A stretch of DNA of 64,000 nucleotides from Microbacteriaceae bacterium (GCA_025464995.1 JAODMO010000055.1:99861-163860), one strand, 5' to 3'. Positions 33,860 through 43,223 are shown, numbered from the stretch's first letter. Program-made: numbers and translations. Notes: generated by a model not told the origin, from the letters alone.

Positions 33860-34759
33860 GTGACCATTGCACCCCCGACGGCTGTGGCCGTCGATCCCGA
33901 GAAGAAGCCGTCTCTCGCGCCGGTCGCCCCGGCAGGCCGCAAGGGCAAGTCCGAGGTGCTGACCTACATCGCCCTCATCCTCGTCGCGGCCATCATCATC
34001 GTGCCGCTGCTGTGGATGTTCCTGACGTCGTTCAAGACCGACTTCGACGCCATCAACTCCCCGGCGTCGCCGTTGCCCGATCCGATCGTGACGGAGGCGT
34101 ACTCGACTCTCGCGACGGGCGACCTGCCCATCCTGAAGTGGCTGCTCAACAGCTTCGTTGCGGCGGCTGCACAGACGATCATCATCGTGGCGACCGCCTC
34201 GATGGCGGCGTACGCCCTCGCTCGTCTGACCTTCCCGGGCAAGGGAATCGTCTTCTCCGTCATCATCGCGACGCTTCTCGTGCCCGCCGTCATCCTCCTC
34301 ATCCCGAACTACCTCGTCGTCGACAACTTCGGCTGGCTCGACACGCTGTGGGCCGTCATCGTCCCGGGTTCTGCGGGCGCCTTCGGCGTCTTCTTCCTGC
34401 GGCAGTTCTTCATCTCGCTTCCCGGCGAGATCGAGGAGGCCGCGCGCGTCGACGGGGCGGGAGACTTCCGGATCTTCTGGCAGATCATCCTCCCGCTGTC
34501 GCGTCCGGCGCTCGCGACCCTCGCCGTGTTGAGCTTCCTCACCAACTGGAACGACTTCATCTGGCCGGTGTACGTGCTGCTGAGCCCGGAGAACCTCACG
34601 CTGCAGCCGGGACTGTCGGTGCTGCAGGGAACATACTCCACCCACTACGGCATCGTCATGGCCGGTGCCGTCATCGCCTCGGTACCCGTGCTGATCCTCT
34701 TCTCCCTCGCGCAGAAGCAGATCGTCGAGAGCGTGGCGTCGTCCGGGGTCAAGGGATGA
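33860..34759 (+). CDS. Sugar ABC transporter permease (MalG type)
   Basis: 299 aa from GTG 33860, 7 nt after the first permease. Six helices with an EAA loop (IEEAARVDGAGDFRIFWQIILPL). Partner of the MalF-type permease. Its stop overlaps the GH43 start (ATGA 34756-34759), so import and hydrolysis are encoded in one message. Confidence 0.94.
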   Translation: MTIAPPTAVAVDPEKKPSLAPVAPAGRKGKSEVLTYIALILVAAIIIVPLLWMFLTSFKTDFDAINSPASPLPDPIVTEAYSTLATGDLPILKWLLNSFVAAAAQTIIIVATASMAAYALARLTFPGKGIVFSVIIATLLVPAVILLIPNYLVVDNFGWLDTLWAVIVPGSAGAFGVFFLRQFFISLPGEIEEAARVDGAGDFRIFWQIILPLSRPALATLAVLSFLTNWNDFIWPVYVLLSPENLTLQPGLSVLQGTYSTHYGIVMAGAVIASVPVLILFSLAQKQIVESVASSGVKG

Positions 34760-35754
34760 CCCGGGCCGCCCCGCGCGGCCTCGTCGTCGTCCTCGCCGGG
34801 CTTCTCGCAGCGGGCGCTGCGGGATGCTCGGCCCCCGGCGCGTCCGACGACGGAGCGGCGGCGGATGGGTCGTCGAGCACACCGCTGCCCTTCGCGCTCG
34901 ACGCCGACTTCCCCGACCCCGACGTGCTGCGCACGGGCGACGACTACTTCGCCTACGCGACCAACGGCAGCGGCTTCAACGTGCAGGTGGCCGAGTCGAC
35001 CGACCTCGAGGAGTGGACTCCCGTCGCCGAGGACGCCCTGCCTGTGCTGCCCGCATGGGCGCTGCCGGGCAAGACGTGGGCGCCGGATGTCTCCGAGCCG
35101 ACGCCGGGCAGCTTCGTGATGTATTTCACCGTGGCCAGCCGGTCGCCCCGACTGCAGTGCATCGGGGTCGCGACAGCGACCGAGCCGGGCGGGCCCTTCA
35201 CCCCAGCGGGTGACGCACCGATCGTCTGCCCGGCCGACGAGGGCGGCGCGATCGACCCGGCGACGTTCACCGACGACGATGGCACGCGGTACCTGGTATG
35301 GAAGAACGATGGCAACTGCTGCGGTCTCGACACCTGGCTGCAGCTCGCCCGGCTCTCCCCGGACGGCATCTCCATCGTCGGCGAGACGTCGAGGCTGGCC
35401 ATGCAGGACCAGGCCTGGGAGGGCAACCTCATCGAGGCGCCCACCCTCGTCAAGAGGGACGACACCTACGTGTTGTTCTACTCGGCCAACGACTACGGCG
35501 GCCAGGACTACGCCACCGGCTACGCCACGGCCAGCGAGCTGCGCGGCCCCTATGAGAAGCCCGACGCGCCGCTGCTCAGCACCGAGGGCACCGATGGCCG
35601 GTACCTCGGGCCGGGGGGACAGGACATCGTCGAGGGACCGGACGGCGGAGATGTCATCGTCTTCCATTCCTGGGACGAGCTGTTCATCGAGCGGGGCATC
35701 AACGCGGCAGCCCTGACGTGGAACTCGGGCGTGCCCGAGGTCGTCGTGCCATGA
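34756..35754 (+). CDS. GH43-type glycosidase, lipoprotein
   Basis: 332 aa. Signal peptide with lipobox AAGC, so the enzyme is anchored outside the membrane. Five-bladed beta-propeller of GH43: catalytic base D in DADFPDPDVL, the pKa-setting D in GGAIDPATFTDDDGTRYLVW, and the acid E in NLIEAPTLVK. Typical activities are alpha-L-arabinofuranosidase and beta-xylosidase. It probably trims oligosaccharides at the surface before uptake by the transporter encoded just upstream. Confidence 0.9.
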   Translation: MTRAAPRGLVVVLAGLLAAGAAGCSAPGASDDGAAADGSSSTPLPFALDADFPDPDVLRTGDDYFAYATNGSGFNVQVAESTDLEEWTPVAEDALPVLPAWALPGKTWAPDVSEPTPGSFVMYFTVASRSPRLQCIGVATATEPGGPFTPAGDAPIVCPADEGGAIDPATFTDDDGTRYLVWKNDGNCCGLDTWLQLARLSPDGISIVGETSRLAMQDQAWEGNLIEAPTLVKRDDTYVLFYSANDYGGQDYATGYATASELRGPYEKPDAPLLSTEGTDGRYLGPGGQDIVEGPDGGDVIVFHSWDELFIERGINAAALTWNSGVPEVVVP

Positions 35755-37676
35755 CCGGTGCACCCGCCCCGGAGCGCGAGAGCGACCCGTCGGACGGGTG
35801 GGCGAGCGATAATCCGGAGTACCCACGGAGGCAGTGCCAGCGCAGGGACTGGCTGAACCTGAACGGGCAGTGGCGATTCCACTACGACGACTCCGGCCGT
35901 GTGACCCACCCCCGGCACATCGCCGAGTGGGACCGAACGATCGTCGTGCCCTTCGCTCCCGAGAGCGAACGGAGCGGCATCGGGGACACCGAATTCCATG
36001 CCGACGTCTGGTACGAGCGGGACTTCGCCCTCGAGAGCCGTGAACCGGATTCGTGCGGCCGGCCGGTGCTGGTCCACTTCGGTGCCGTCGACTATGTCGC
36101 CCGGGTCTGGGTCAACGGCGTCTTCGTGGGCGAGCACCGGGGCGGATTCAGCTCGTTCAGCCTCGACATCACGGATGCGCTCGTGCCGGGCGCCACCCAG
36201 GTGATCACCGTCTGGGCGCACGACGATCCGCACGACCTCGCGCAACCGCGCGGCAAACAGGACTGGCGACTCGAACCGCACAGCATCTGGTACCCCCGCA
36301 CGACCGGAATCTGGCAGACGGTGTGGATCGAGGAGCTGCCCGCGGAGCACATTCGGCGAGTCGCGTGGACCCCGGAACTCGCCCGCTGGGAGATCGGGGT
36401 AGCCGTCGTCGTAGGCGGGGTGCAGGCCCGGCCCGCCGACGCCCTCCCTCTCGAGCTCCGCGTGCGCCTGTCGTGCTCCGGTCATGTCGTCTCCGACGAC
36501 CGGTACCGCGTCGTCGACGGAGAGGTGCATCGCACCATCGGCCTCTCCGACCCCGGCATCGACGACTACCGCAACGAGCTGCTGTGGAGTCCGGAGTCGC
36601 CCGCGCTCATCGACGCGCTCATCGAACTGCGCGAGGGCGACACGGTGCTCGACACCGTGCGCTCCTACACGGCGCTGCGCGGCGTCGACCTCCACCGCGG
36701 GCGCTTCCTGCTCAACAACCGTCCCTACCGGCTGCGGCTCGTGCTCGACCAGGGCTACTGGCCCGGCAGCCTCATGACGCCTCCCTCGGAGGAGGCGATC
36801 ATCCGTGACATCCGCCTCATCAAGCAGGCGGGCTTCAACGGGGTGCGCAAGCACCAGAAGATCGAGGACCCGCGCTTCCACTACTGGGCCGACCGGCTCG
36901 GCCTCCTGGTGTGGCAGGAGATGCCGAGCGCGTACCGGTTCACGCACGAGTCGGTCAGGCGCATCACGCGGGAGTGGACTGAGATCGTCGACCGCGACGC
37001 CAACCACCCGTGCATCATCGTCTGGGTGCCGTTCAACGAGTCGTGGGGCGTGCCCAACCTGCCCGGAAACGCGGCGCACCGCAGCTATGTCGAGGCGCTG
37101 TACCACCTGACGCACACGCTCGACCCGAGTCGGCCCGTCATCGGCAACGACGGTTGGGAGAGCGGCGCCACCGACATCGTGGGCATCCACGACTACGACG
37201 ACGAACCCGAGCGGATGCTCGCGCGGTACGGCCCTCGGGACGAGGGGGAGTCGTCGACTCCCGACCTCGATGGCTGGCCGGGCGGGCGCGTGCTCACCCT
37301 CGAGGACCACCCCCACCGCGGGCAGCCCGTCATGCTCACCGAATTCGGCGGCATCGCCCAGCGGGACTCGCGCGGAACCGACGAGCCGCGCGTGTGGGGC
37401 TACAGCGTCGCCTCCGACGGCGAGGACGTCGCGCGGCGGTATGCGGCCCTGCTCGACGCGGTCAACCGGATCGAGTCGTTCAGCGGCTTCTGCTACACCC
37501 AGTTCACCGACACCTTCCAGGAGGCGAACGGCCTGTTCTTCGAAGACCGCACCCCCAAGTTCGACCTCGAGAGGATGCGACGGGCCACCGTGCGCGCCCC
37601 CGACATCCCGTCCCATGTGACGGCCACCGATCACGCCGCGGATCGCACCGACCACGACCACCAGGAATCACGATGA
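35751..37676 (+). CDS. Glycoside hydrolase family 2 (second copy)
   Basis: 641 aa from ATG 35751 in an ATGA overlap. Same three-domain layout as the GH2 at 28435-30303; for example AQPRGKQDW and PRTTGIWQTVWIE are shared. Acid/base E430 (PFNESWG) and nucleophile E531 (LTEFGG) are present. No signal peptide: cytoplasmic. Likely arisen by duplication, giving two related exo-glycosidases with possibly different linkage preference. Stop overlaps the next start. Confidence 0.91.
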   Translation: MTGAPAPERESDPSDGWASDNPEYPRRQCQRRDWLNLNGQWRFHYDDSGRVTHPRHIAEWDRTIVVPFAPESERSGIGDTEFHADVWYERDFALESREPDSCGRPVLVHFGAVDYVARVWVNGVFVGEHRGGFSSFSLDITDALVPGATQVITVWAHDDPHDLAQPRGKQDWRLEPHSIWYPRTTGIWQTVWIEELPAEHIRRVAWTPELARWEIGVAVVVGGVQARPADALPLELRVRLSCSGHVVSDDRYRVVDGEVHRTIGLSDPGIDDYRNELLWSPESPALIDALIELREGDTVLDTVRSYTALRGVDLHRGRFLLNNRPYRLRLVLDQGYWPGSLMTPPSEEAIIRDIRLIKQAGFNGVRKHQKIEDPRFHYWADRLGLLVWQEMPSAYRFTHESVRRITREWTEIVDRDANHPCIIVWVPFNESWGVPNLPGNAAHRSYVEALYHLTHTLDPSRPVIGNDGWESGATDIVGIHDYDDEPERMLARYGPRDEGESSTPDLDGWPGGRVLTLEDHPHRGQPVMLTEFGGIAQRDSRGTDEPRVWGYSVASDGEDVARRYAALLDAVNRIESFSGFCYTQFTDTFQEANGLFFEDRTPKFDLERMRRATVRAPDIPSHVTATDHAADRTDHDHQESR

Positions 37677-38599
37677 GCAACCCCGACCACCCGGCCTACG
37701 ACGGCTACTTCGCCGACCCATTCGTGCTGCGTCTCGACGACGGCTACATCGCTGTCGGCACCGGCACCATCACGGGGGACCGGGTGTTCGCACTCCTCTC
37801 CTCACCCGACCTCGCGTCATGGAAGGCGGAGGGTGCCGCGCTCAACCGACTACCCGCGACGCTCGGAGACGAGTACTGGGCACCGGAGATCGCGTACAGC
37901 GACGGTCGCTACTGGATGTTCTACTCGGTGGGGAAGGGCATCGCCGGCCACCACGTGCGAGTCGCGAGTTCGGCCGACGCGCTCGGGCCGTACACCGACG
38001 AGGATGTCGATCTCACCCCCGACGAGGCCTTCGCGATCGACCCGCACCCGTTCCGCGACGAGGACGGCCGCTGGTACCTGTACTTCGCGCGGGATGTGCT
38101 CGACGACCCGCGTCCGGGCACGCACCTGGCCGTCGCACCCCTCGAGTCGATGACGACGCTCGGTGCGGTGACACCCGTCGTCGCGCCTTACGCAGACTGG
38201 CAGCTCTACGAGCGCGGTCGCGCAATGTACGGATCCACCTACGAGTGGCACACGCTCGAGGGGCCGTCGGTCGTGCGGCGGGCGGGCCGGTACTGGATGA
38301 CCTACTCGGGCGGCGCGTGGACAGGCGAGGGATATGGCGTTGCCTGGGCCGTCGCCGATCACCCGCTCGGGCCGTGGACGCCCGCGCCCGCGGAGGCGCC
38401 GCTGCTGTTGCGCACCACCGAGGGCGGCTATCGCGGCCCGGGACACAACTCGCTGACAACCGCCCCCGACGGGCGGGACATCATCGCGTTCCACGCCTGG
38501 AACGACGACCTGACGTCGCGCGAGATGTACCTGCGCTACGTGGACTTCGAGGCGGACGGCCCGCGGCTCGGCGGCCCCGTCGAGGGCACGGCCCGCTAG
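37673..38599 (+). CDS. GH43-type glycosidase, cytoplasmic
   Basis: 308 aa from ATG 37673 in an ATGA overlap. GH43 propeller: base D in YDGYFADPFVLR, D in FAIDPHPFRDEDGRWYLYF, acid E in WHTLEGPSVV. No signal peptide, in contrast to the GH43 lipoprotein in the same operon. It would work on what the transporter brings in. Arabinose- or xylose-releasing activity is likely, but the substrate is not readable. Last gene of the operon; it overlaps the minus-strand gene end by 4 nt. Confidence 0.9.
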   Translation: MSNPDHPAYDGYFADPFVLRLDDGYIAVGTGTITGDRVFALLSSPDLASWKAEGAALNRLPATLGDEYWAPEIAYSDGRYWMFYSVGKGIAGHHVRVASSADALGPYTDEDVDLTPDEAFAIDPHPFRDEDGRWYLYFARDVLDDPRPGTHLAVAPLESMTTLGAVTPVVAPYADWQLYERGRAMYGSTYEWHTLEGPSVVRRAGRYWMTYSGGAWTGEGYGVAWAVADHPLGPWTPAPAEAPLLLRTTEGGYRGPGHNSLTTAPDGRDIIAFHAWNDDLTSREMYLRYVDFEADGPRLGGPVEGTAR

Positions 38600-38826
38600 A
38601 GGTTCGAGTCCGCGCCGCCGGACGGGCGGCCGAGCCTCTCGTAGACGAGGTCGAGCAGTTCTGCGGCCCGCAGGTTGAGCTTGCGCGACTCGCCGAGGTC
38701 GGCGTCCAGCCGGGCGACCTCGGAGCGCAGTTCGTCGATCTCGACGCGCAAGTCGTGGATCGACTCCGCCAGTGTGTCCTCGGTCGCGCCGGCGTCGCCG
38801 GCGCCCAAGTCCTCGATGTTCGTCAT
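38596..38826 (-). CDS. Small coiled-coil protein in the wall-polymer cluster
   Basis: 76 aa. A predicted coiled coil spans about 20-62 (LAESIHDLRVEIDELRSEVARLDADL). Acidic, no membrane segment. The start lies in an overlap with the upstream fusion gene (ATGA 38823-38826). No family recognised. It is possibly an oligomerisation partner of the neighbouring transferase. Confidence 0.65.
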   Translation of the reverse strand: MTNIEDLGAGDAGATEDTLAESIHDLRVEIDELRSEVARLDADLGESRKLNLRAAELLDLVYERLGRPSGGADSNL

Positions 38827-40376
38827 AGTTCCTCCCGACTGAGCACCAAGCGAGAAGTCGCTCGCCCCTCAGCCGCATTCTCGTAGCTACCATCGTGCTC
38901 CGCAATGGCAAGTCCGCTCGCCACCACGCTCATCTCGAACGCCGCGAGGTCGACGTCGCCGTAGTCCGTCCAGCGGCGCCCCCTCGGTCGATCGCCCGCC
39001 TCGACCTCGATGTAGGCACGGCTCTCGGGATGCCGCAGCAGCTGTCGCAGGAGGCGCATCGTCACGTCCGTGGCCCGCGCGCTGAGCGCGTCGAAGAGCG
39101 AGCGGCCGTACACGTACACCGGCCCGCTCCGGCCGAGCTCGTCGCCGAGCACGCGCACGACGTCGCCGTCGAGGTTGAGGTTGAGGCGCTCGAAGCGCGG
39201 CGGTGGCGTGGCCGACGCCGCACGCTCGCGTGCGAACGCCAAGGCGGGGCGGCTGTAGTCCACGGCGAGCACGTCGTGACCGTGCGAGGCCAGGTACCGC
39301 GCATCGTGGCCGAGCCCGCAGGCGAGCTCTATGACGCGGGAGGCGGGCTCGAGCCGCGCGGCCGTGGCCACGGCGAACTCGGACGGCGAGTCGTCGCCAC
39401 CGCGGGCGATTGCGGCGCGGTGGTAGTCCTCCCAATTCTCCCTGTCCATGTTGAAGTCGCCGAGCCAGCCGCGGAAGCGCCGCAGAGCCGAGGGCGGGGT
39501 CTCGAAGGTGAACGCCGGGTCGGGTGTGCGCCAGTGCGGGCCGTAGATGGCGGCGAGGAGTTCCTCCGGCTCGGCCGGCCCGGGCAGCTGGCGGCCGTTG
39601 ACGTCGAGCGGGCGCAGGGGGAGCAGCCCGACCCGGCTCGCCCGTTCGCGAGCGTGGAACGTGCCGTAGAACCAGCCGTTGGTGACGAAGTAGGCGAAGA
39701 TGTCGATGTAGAAGCGGTCGCTGACGGCCCCGCCGGGAAACATGAGCTGCAAGTGCCCGCCCGACAGCCGCACGATCTCGTAGCCCGCGGCGACGAGGGA
39801 CCGTTCCATCCGGAGACTCTCCAGCACGACGTCTGAGGGGTTCTCATGCGCGGAGAGGTACGCGAAGTCGACGTCGTCGTCTCCCGGCAGGATGTGCCCC
39901 TCGCGCACCGGGCCGAGGAGGGTGCCGCCGGTGACGAAGAGGTCGACGCCGATCTCGGTGCGCACGAAGCGTTCGAGGGCCTGCGCCTCATCGAGCAGGT
40001 TGTCGACGAACGACTCCTCGCGACCCGCGAACGTCGGGGCGATGCGGCCCCACTTGTTGACGACGAGGGGGGCGCCCGTGACGGGATCGTCGAGCGTGAC
40101 CTCGGCGTCCGCCGTGCCGAACGTGACGGGCGTGGGCGGCACGATGGTCTCGCCGTCCTTCTCGATTGCGAACACCGCCCGCCCCGAGAGGCGTTCGGCG
40201 ACGGTCGGCGGCCAGTCGATGCAGAAGTACGACTCTCCGCGACGCACCTGCGCCGTGGAGACCCTGAACGACCAGATGCGGTGCCCGGCGAGGAGCACGG
40301 TGATCGTCGCGTCGGCAGCGAGACCTCCGCCCGAGACGGCGAGGGTCGCGGCATCCATCCGCATGGTGTGGGTCAT
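38823..40376 (-). CDS. LicD-type phosphotransferase fused to SAM-dependent methyltransferase
   Basis: 517 aa from ATG 40376, overlapping the upstream stop. After a beta-rich N-terminal region (about 1-105), residues about 125-320 are a LicD-like nucleotidyltransferase fold (GTLLGPVREGHILPGDDDVDF), the family that adds phosphocholine or other phospho-groups to surface sugars. Residues about 335-510 are a class I methyltransferase with the SAM loop VIELACGLGHDARYL and post-motif VLAVDYS. The combination suggests one protein that both attaches and methylates a phospho-substituent on the wall polymer. Activities are inferred from motifs only. Confidence 0.85.
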   Translation of the reverse strand: MTHTMRMDAATLAVSGGGLAADATITVLLAGHRIWSFRVSTAQVRRGESYFCIDWPPTVAERLSGRAVFAIEKDGETIVPPTPVTFGTADAEVTLDDPVTGAPLVVNKWGRIAPTFAGREESFVDNLLDEAQALERFVRTEIGVDLFVTGGTLLGPVREGHILPGDDDVDFAYLSAHENPSDVVLESLRMERSLVAAGYEIVRLSGGHLQLMFPGGAVSDRFYIDIFAYFVTNGWFYGTFHARERASRVGLLPLRPLDVNGRQLPGPAEPEELLAAIYGPHWRTPDPAFTFETPPSALRRFRGWLGDFNMDRENWEDYHRAAIARGGDDSPSEFAVATAARLEPASRVIELACGLGHDARYLASHGHDVLAVDYSRPALAFARERAASATPPPRFERLNLNLDGDVVRVLGDELGRSGPVYVYGRSLFDALSARATDVTMRLLRQLLRHPESRAYIEVEAGDRPRGRRWTDYGDVDLAAFEMSVVASGLAIAEHDGSYENAAEGRATSRLVLSREEL

Positions 40377-41767
40377 GGGGTCTCCACTCCAGACGTGCCG
40401 AACGGGTCTGTTCCGGGGAGGCGAACGTCGAAGACCTGGCCCGTGGAGGAGGAGTTGAGCACGCTGACGCTCGCCTCTGCGACGGCTTCGGACTGCACGA
40501 GCGACCCTTCTTTCTCGACCCCGAACGCGCGTTCCCGCATGGGCGTCGCGGTGCGGCTCGGACTGACGCAGTTCACGCGGATGCCGTCGTCGCTCCACTC
40601 GTCGGCGAGAGCCTGCGTGAGGTTCACCACCGCGGCCTTCGTCGCGGAGTACACGGTGTACCTGGCGCGGCCTCGCGTGTACGAGCTCGACGAGAAGAGC
40701 AGCAGCGAGCCGTTGCTCCGCGCGAGATGAGGGTGCGCCTCCTGCGCGATGATGAGCGGCGCGAGGAGGTTGACGCCCACATCGTGCTGCAGCTGCTCGT
40801 CGGTGAGGTCGATGAGCTCGCCGATGGTCAGCACCCCGGCCGTGAGCACGACATGGTCGATTCGTCCGTAGCGCTCCGCGGCGCGCCCGAGCGCGGTCCG
40901 CACCGATCCGCGATCCTCGACGAACACCCCCGTCTCGGTGCGGCTGTGGCTCACGACGAGGGCACCGGCGGCCTCGAGCTGCCGCACCATCTCCGCGCCG
41001 ATGCCCGACCCGCCGCCGAAGACGACGACGACGGCTCCGCGCAGTGCCGCGGGACTCTCGGCCGACGACGGGGTCTGCAGCTTCAACTGGAAGAGTCGGT
41101 CGGCGAGGTGGATGTCGATCGGATGGGTGATCTTGATGTTCGCCTCGTGGCCCGGAACGACGAGGATGGGCACGTCCGGCAGGTAGCGATGCACCACCGT
41201 GCAGTCATCCGTCGCGGCGAAATCGGGGTCCTGCGCCGCGATCTCGTAGGCGCGGCTGATGGTGCGGTGCCGGAACGCCTGCGGCGTCTGGCCTCGGCGC
41301 AGGGACGACCGCGGCGGCACGGCGACGAGGATGTCGTCCTCGTCGACCTGCACGATGGTGTCGGCGGACGGGATTCCGGTATCGACCGCCTCGTAGCCGT
41401 CGAGTGCGTCGACGCAGTTGCGGATGATGGCGACGTCGATGAGCGGGCGCACCGCATCGTGGAAGATCACCTTGGCGTCGGGGTCGCCGATCTGCCGTAG
41501 TGCGCGGCGCGACGTGTCGTTTCTCGTGGCACCGCCCGTGATGATCGCCGAAATCTTCGGATATCGCGACCGGGGGAGCAGCTGCTCGGCCCGTTCGAGC
41601 GAGCCGGCGTCGATCATCACGATGATCTCGTCGATGAAGTCGCACCCGTGGAAGGCGTCTACCGTGTGCTCGAGGCTCGTTCGGCCCGCGATCGGCACGA
41701 ACTGTTTGGGGATCTCGAGCCCCATGCGTACGCCGACTCCGCCGGCCAGAATCACACCGACGTTCAT
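40373..41767 (-). CDS. Bifunctional cytidylyltransferase / SDR reductase (CDP-ribitol synthesis type)
   Basis: 464 aa from ATG 41767 (GAGGGG 7 nt upstream). Residues about 1-230 are an IspD/TarI-type cytidylyltransferase (VILAGGVGVRMGLEIPKQF; HDAVRPLI; GQTPQAF). Residues about 235-450 are a short-chain reductase (VVFGGGSGIGAEMV, then YTVYSATKAA as the YxxxK site). The same order occurs in Haemophilus Acs1/Bcs1, which reduces ribulose-5-phosphate and makes CDP-ribitol. CDP-ribitol would feed a ribitol-phosphate wall polymer. The sugar alcohol is inferred by family, not shown. Confidence 0.87.
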   Translation of the reverse strand: MNVGVILAGGVGVRMGLEIPKQFVPIAGRTSLEHTVDAFHGCDFIDEIIVMIDAGSLERAEQLLPRSRYPKISAIITGGATRNDTSRRALRQIGDPDAKVIFHDAVRPLIDVAIIRNCVDALDGYEAVDTGIPSADTIVQVDEDDILVAVPPRSSLRRGQTPQAFRHRTISRAYEIAAQDPDFAATDDCTVVHRYLPDVPILVVPGHEANIKITHPIDIHLADRLFQLKLQTPSSAESPAALRGAVVVVFGGGSGIGAEMVRQLEAAGALVVSHSRTETGVFVEDRGSVRTALGRAAERYGRIDHVVLTAGVLTIGELIDLTDEQLQHDVGVNLLAPLIIAQEAHPHLARSNGSLLLFSSSSYTRGRARYTVYSATKAAVVNLTQALADEWSDDGIRVNCVSPSRTATPMRERAFGVEKEGSLVQSEAVAEASVSVLNSSSTGQVFDVRLPGTDPFGTSGVETP

Positions 41768-41771
41768 CGGT

Positions 41772-43223
41772 TCACCCCTCATCGTCATCGGAACAGGTAT
41801 GCGCCACGGTGACCGGGGCGGCGACGCGAAGGGGACTGAGCGCATCCACCTCGTGGGGATGCACGAGTGCGGTGACGAGCGTTCCGTCTTCCCGGTAGTC
41901 GGTCGCGAGCACGCGCCCGCCGACGTGAAGCCGGGAGAGGATCTCGCCGTTCTCGTAGGGCACGAGGATGGTCATCTCGACGGCCGGAGCGGGAACCACG
42001 GCGGATACACGGTCGAGCAGCTCGGGCAGGCCCTCGCCGGTGAGCGTGGAGACGAGCACCGCCTGCGGCTCGAGGTAGCAGAGCTCGGCGCGCCGCGCGT
42101 CGTCGATGAGATCGGCCTTGGCGAAGACGACGATCTCCGCCAGATGCCGCACCGACAGCTCGCCGAGCACGTCGCGCACGGTGGCGAGTTGCCGGGCCGG
42201 GTCGGTGTGCGAGGCGTCGACGACGTGAACGAGCGCGTCGGCCATGGCGATCTCCTCGAGGGTCGATCGGAACGCCTCCACGAGTTGGTGGGGGAGGTGC
42301 CGGATGAATCCCACGGTGTCAGTGATCGTGAACGGCCTGCCGTCGGGGGTCTGTGCCGTGCGCACGGTCGGGTCGAGCGTGGCGAACAGCGCGTCCTCGA
42401 CGAGCGCGTCGGCCGCGGTGAGCCGGTTGAGGAGGCTCGACTTGCCCGCGTTCGTGTAGCCGACTATGGCGATGCTCGGCACGCGGTTGCGCACCCGGCT
42501 CGAACGCTTCGCGTCGCGCGCGACCTGGAAGTTGCTGATCTGCTTGCGCAGGCGCGCCATTCGGGCGTGGATGCGTCGCCGGTCGAGTTCGAGGCGCGTC
42601 TCACCGGGGCCGCGGCTGCCCATACCGGCACCGCCGCTGCCGACCTGGCCGCCCGCCTGTCGCGACATCGACTGCCCCCAGCCACGGAGTCGTGGCAGCA
42701 GGTACTGCAACCGAGCGAGCTCGACCTCGGCCTTGCCCTCCTTGCTCGTCGCGTGCTGGCTGAAGATGTCGAGGATGACCGCAGTGCGGTCGATCACCTT
42801 GACCCCGACGATCTCTTCGAGATCGCGCCGCTGGCTCGGCGAGAGCTCCGAGTCGGCGACGACCGTGTCTGCGCTGAGCCGGGCGACGACCCGCTTCAGG
42901 TCATGGCTCTTGCCCGGGCCGAAGTAGGTGTTCGGATCGGGGTGTGATCGGTGCTGGAGCACCCTGTCGAGCACGACGGCCCCGGCAGAGTGCGTCAACG
43001 CCTCGAGCTCCTCCAGCGACTCCGCTGCCTCGAGCTCGGCGCCCGAGTAGCTCGAGATGAGCACCACCCGCTCGAGGCGTGGGCGGGTGCCATCCTGAGC
43101 CGTCTGCTCTGAACCTGTGTGGCCTCGACCGGTCTGCTCTGGCGCCGTCGGATCTTCGGTGGTCACGTCTTCAGGGGGCGTGTGGTCAGGGGTCTCGTTC
43201 CAGCCCGGGGTCGTCTCGCTCAT
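41772..43223 (-). CDS. hflX: GTPase HflX
   Basis: 483 aa from ATG 43223; ATG 43238 overlaps the glf stop and is also possible. HflX N-domain (LISSYSGAELEAAESLEELEAL; PNTYFGPGKSHDLK), the signature GPGETRLELDRRRI, and a G domain with G1 GYTNAGKSSLLNRL, DTVGFI and the late AKAD motif (VFAKADLI). HflX splits stalled ribosomes. It lies inside the wall-polymer cluster, 4 nt from the start of the cytidylyltransferase gene, which is an unusual placement. Confidence 0.94.
   Translation of the reverse strand: MSETTPGWNETPDHTPPEDVTTEDPTAPEQTGRGHTGSEQTAQDGTRPRLERVVLISSYSGAELEAAESLEELEALTHSAGAVVLDRVLQHRSHPDPNTYFGPGKSHDLKRVVARLSADTVVADSELSPSQRRDLEEIVGVKVIDRTAVILDIFSQHATSKEGKAEVELARLQYLLPRLRGWGQSMSRQAGGQVGSGGAGMGSRGPGETRLELDRRRIHARMARLRKQISNFQVARDAKRSSRVRNRVPSIAIVGYTNAGKSSLLNRLTAADALVEDALFATLDPTVRTAQTPDGRPFTITDTVGFIRHLPHQLVEAFRSTLEEIAMADALVHVVDASHTDPARQLATVRDVLGELSVRHLAEIVVFAKADLIDDARRAELCYLEPQAVLVSTLTGEGLPELLDRVSAVVPAPAVEMTILVPYENGEILSRLHVGGRVLATDYREDGTLVTALVHPHEVDALSPLRVAAPVTVAHTCSDDDEG

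Noticed and set aside
38600..38625. tRNA-like GGTTCGAGTCC sequence
   Set aside because: No acceptor or anticodon stems can be drawn around it; it is the end of the coiled-coil gene and resembles a T-loop by chance.
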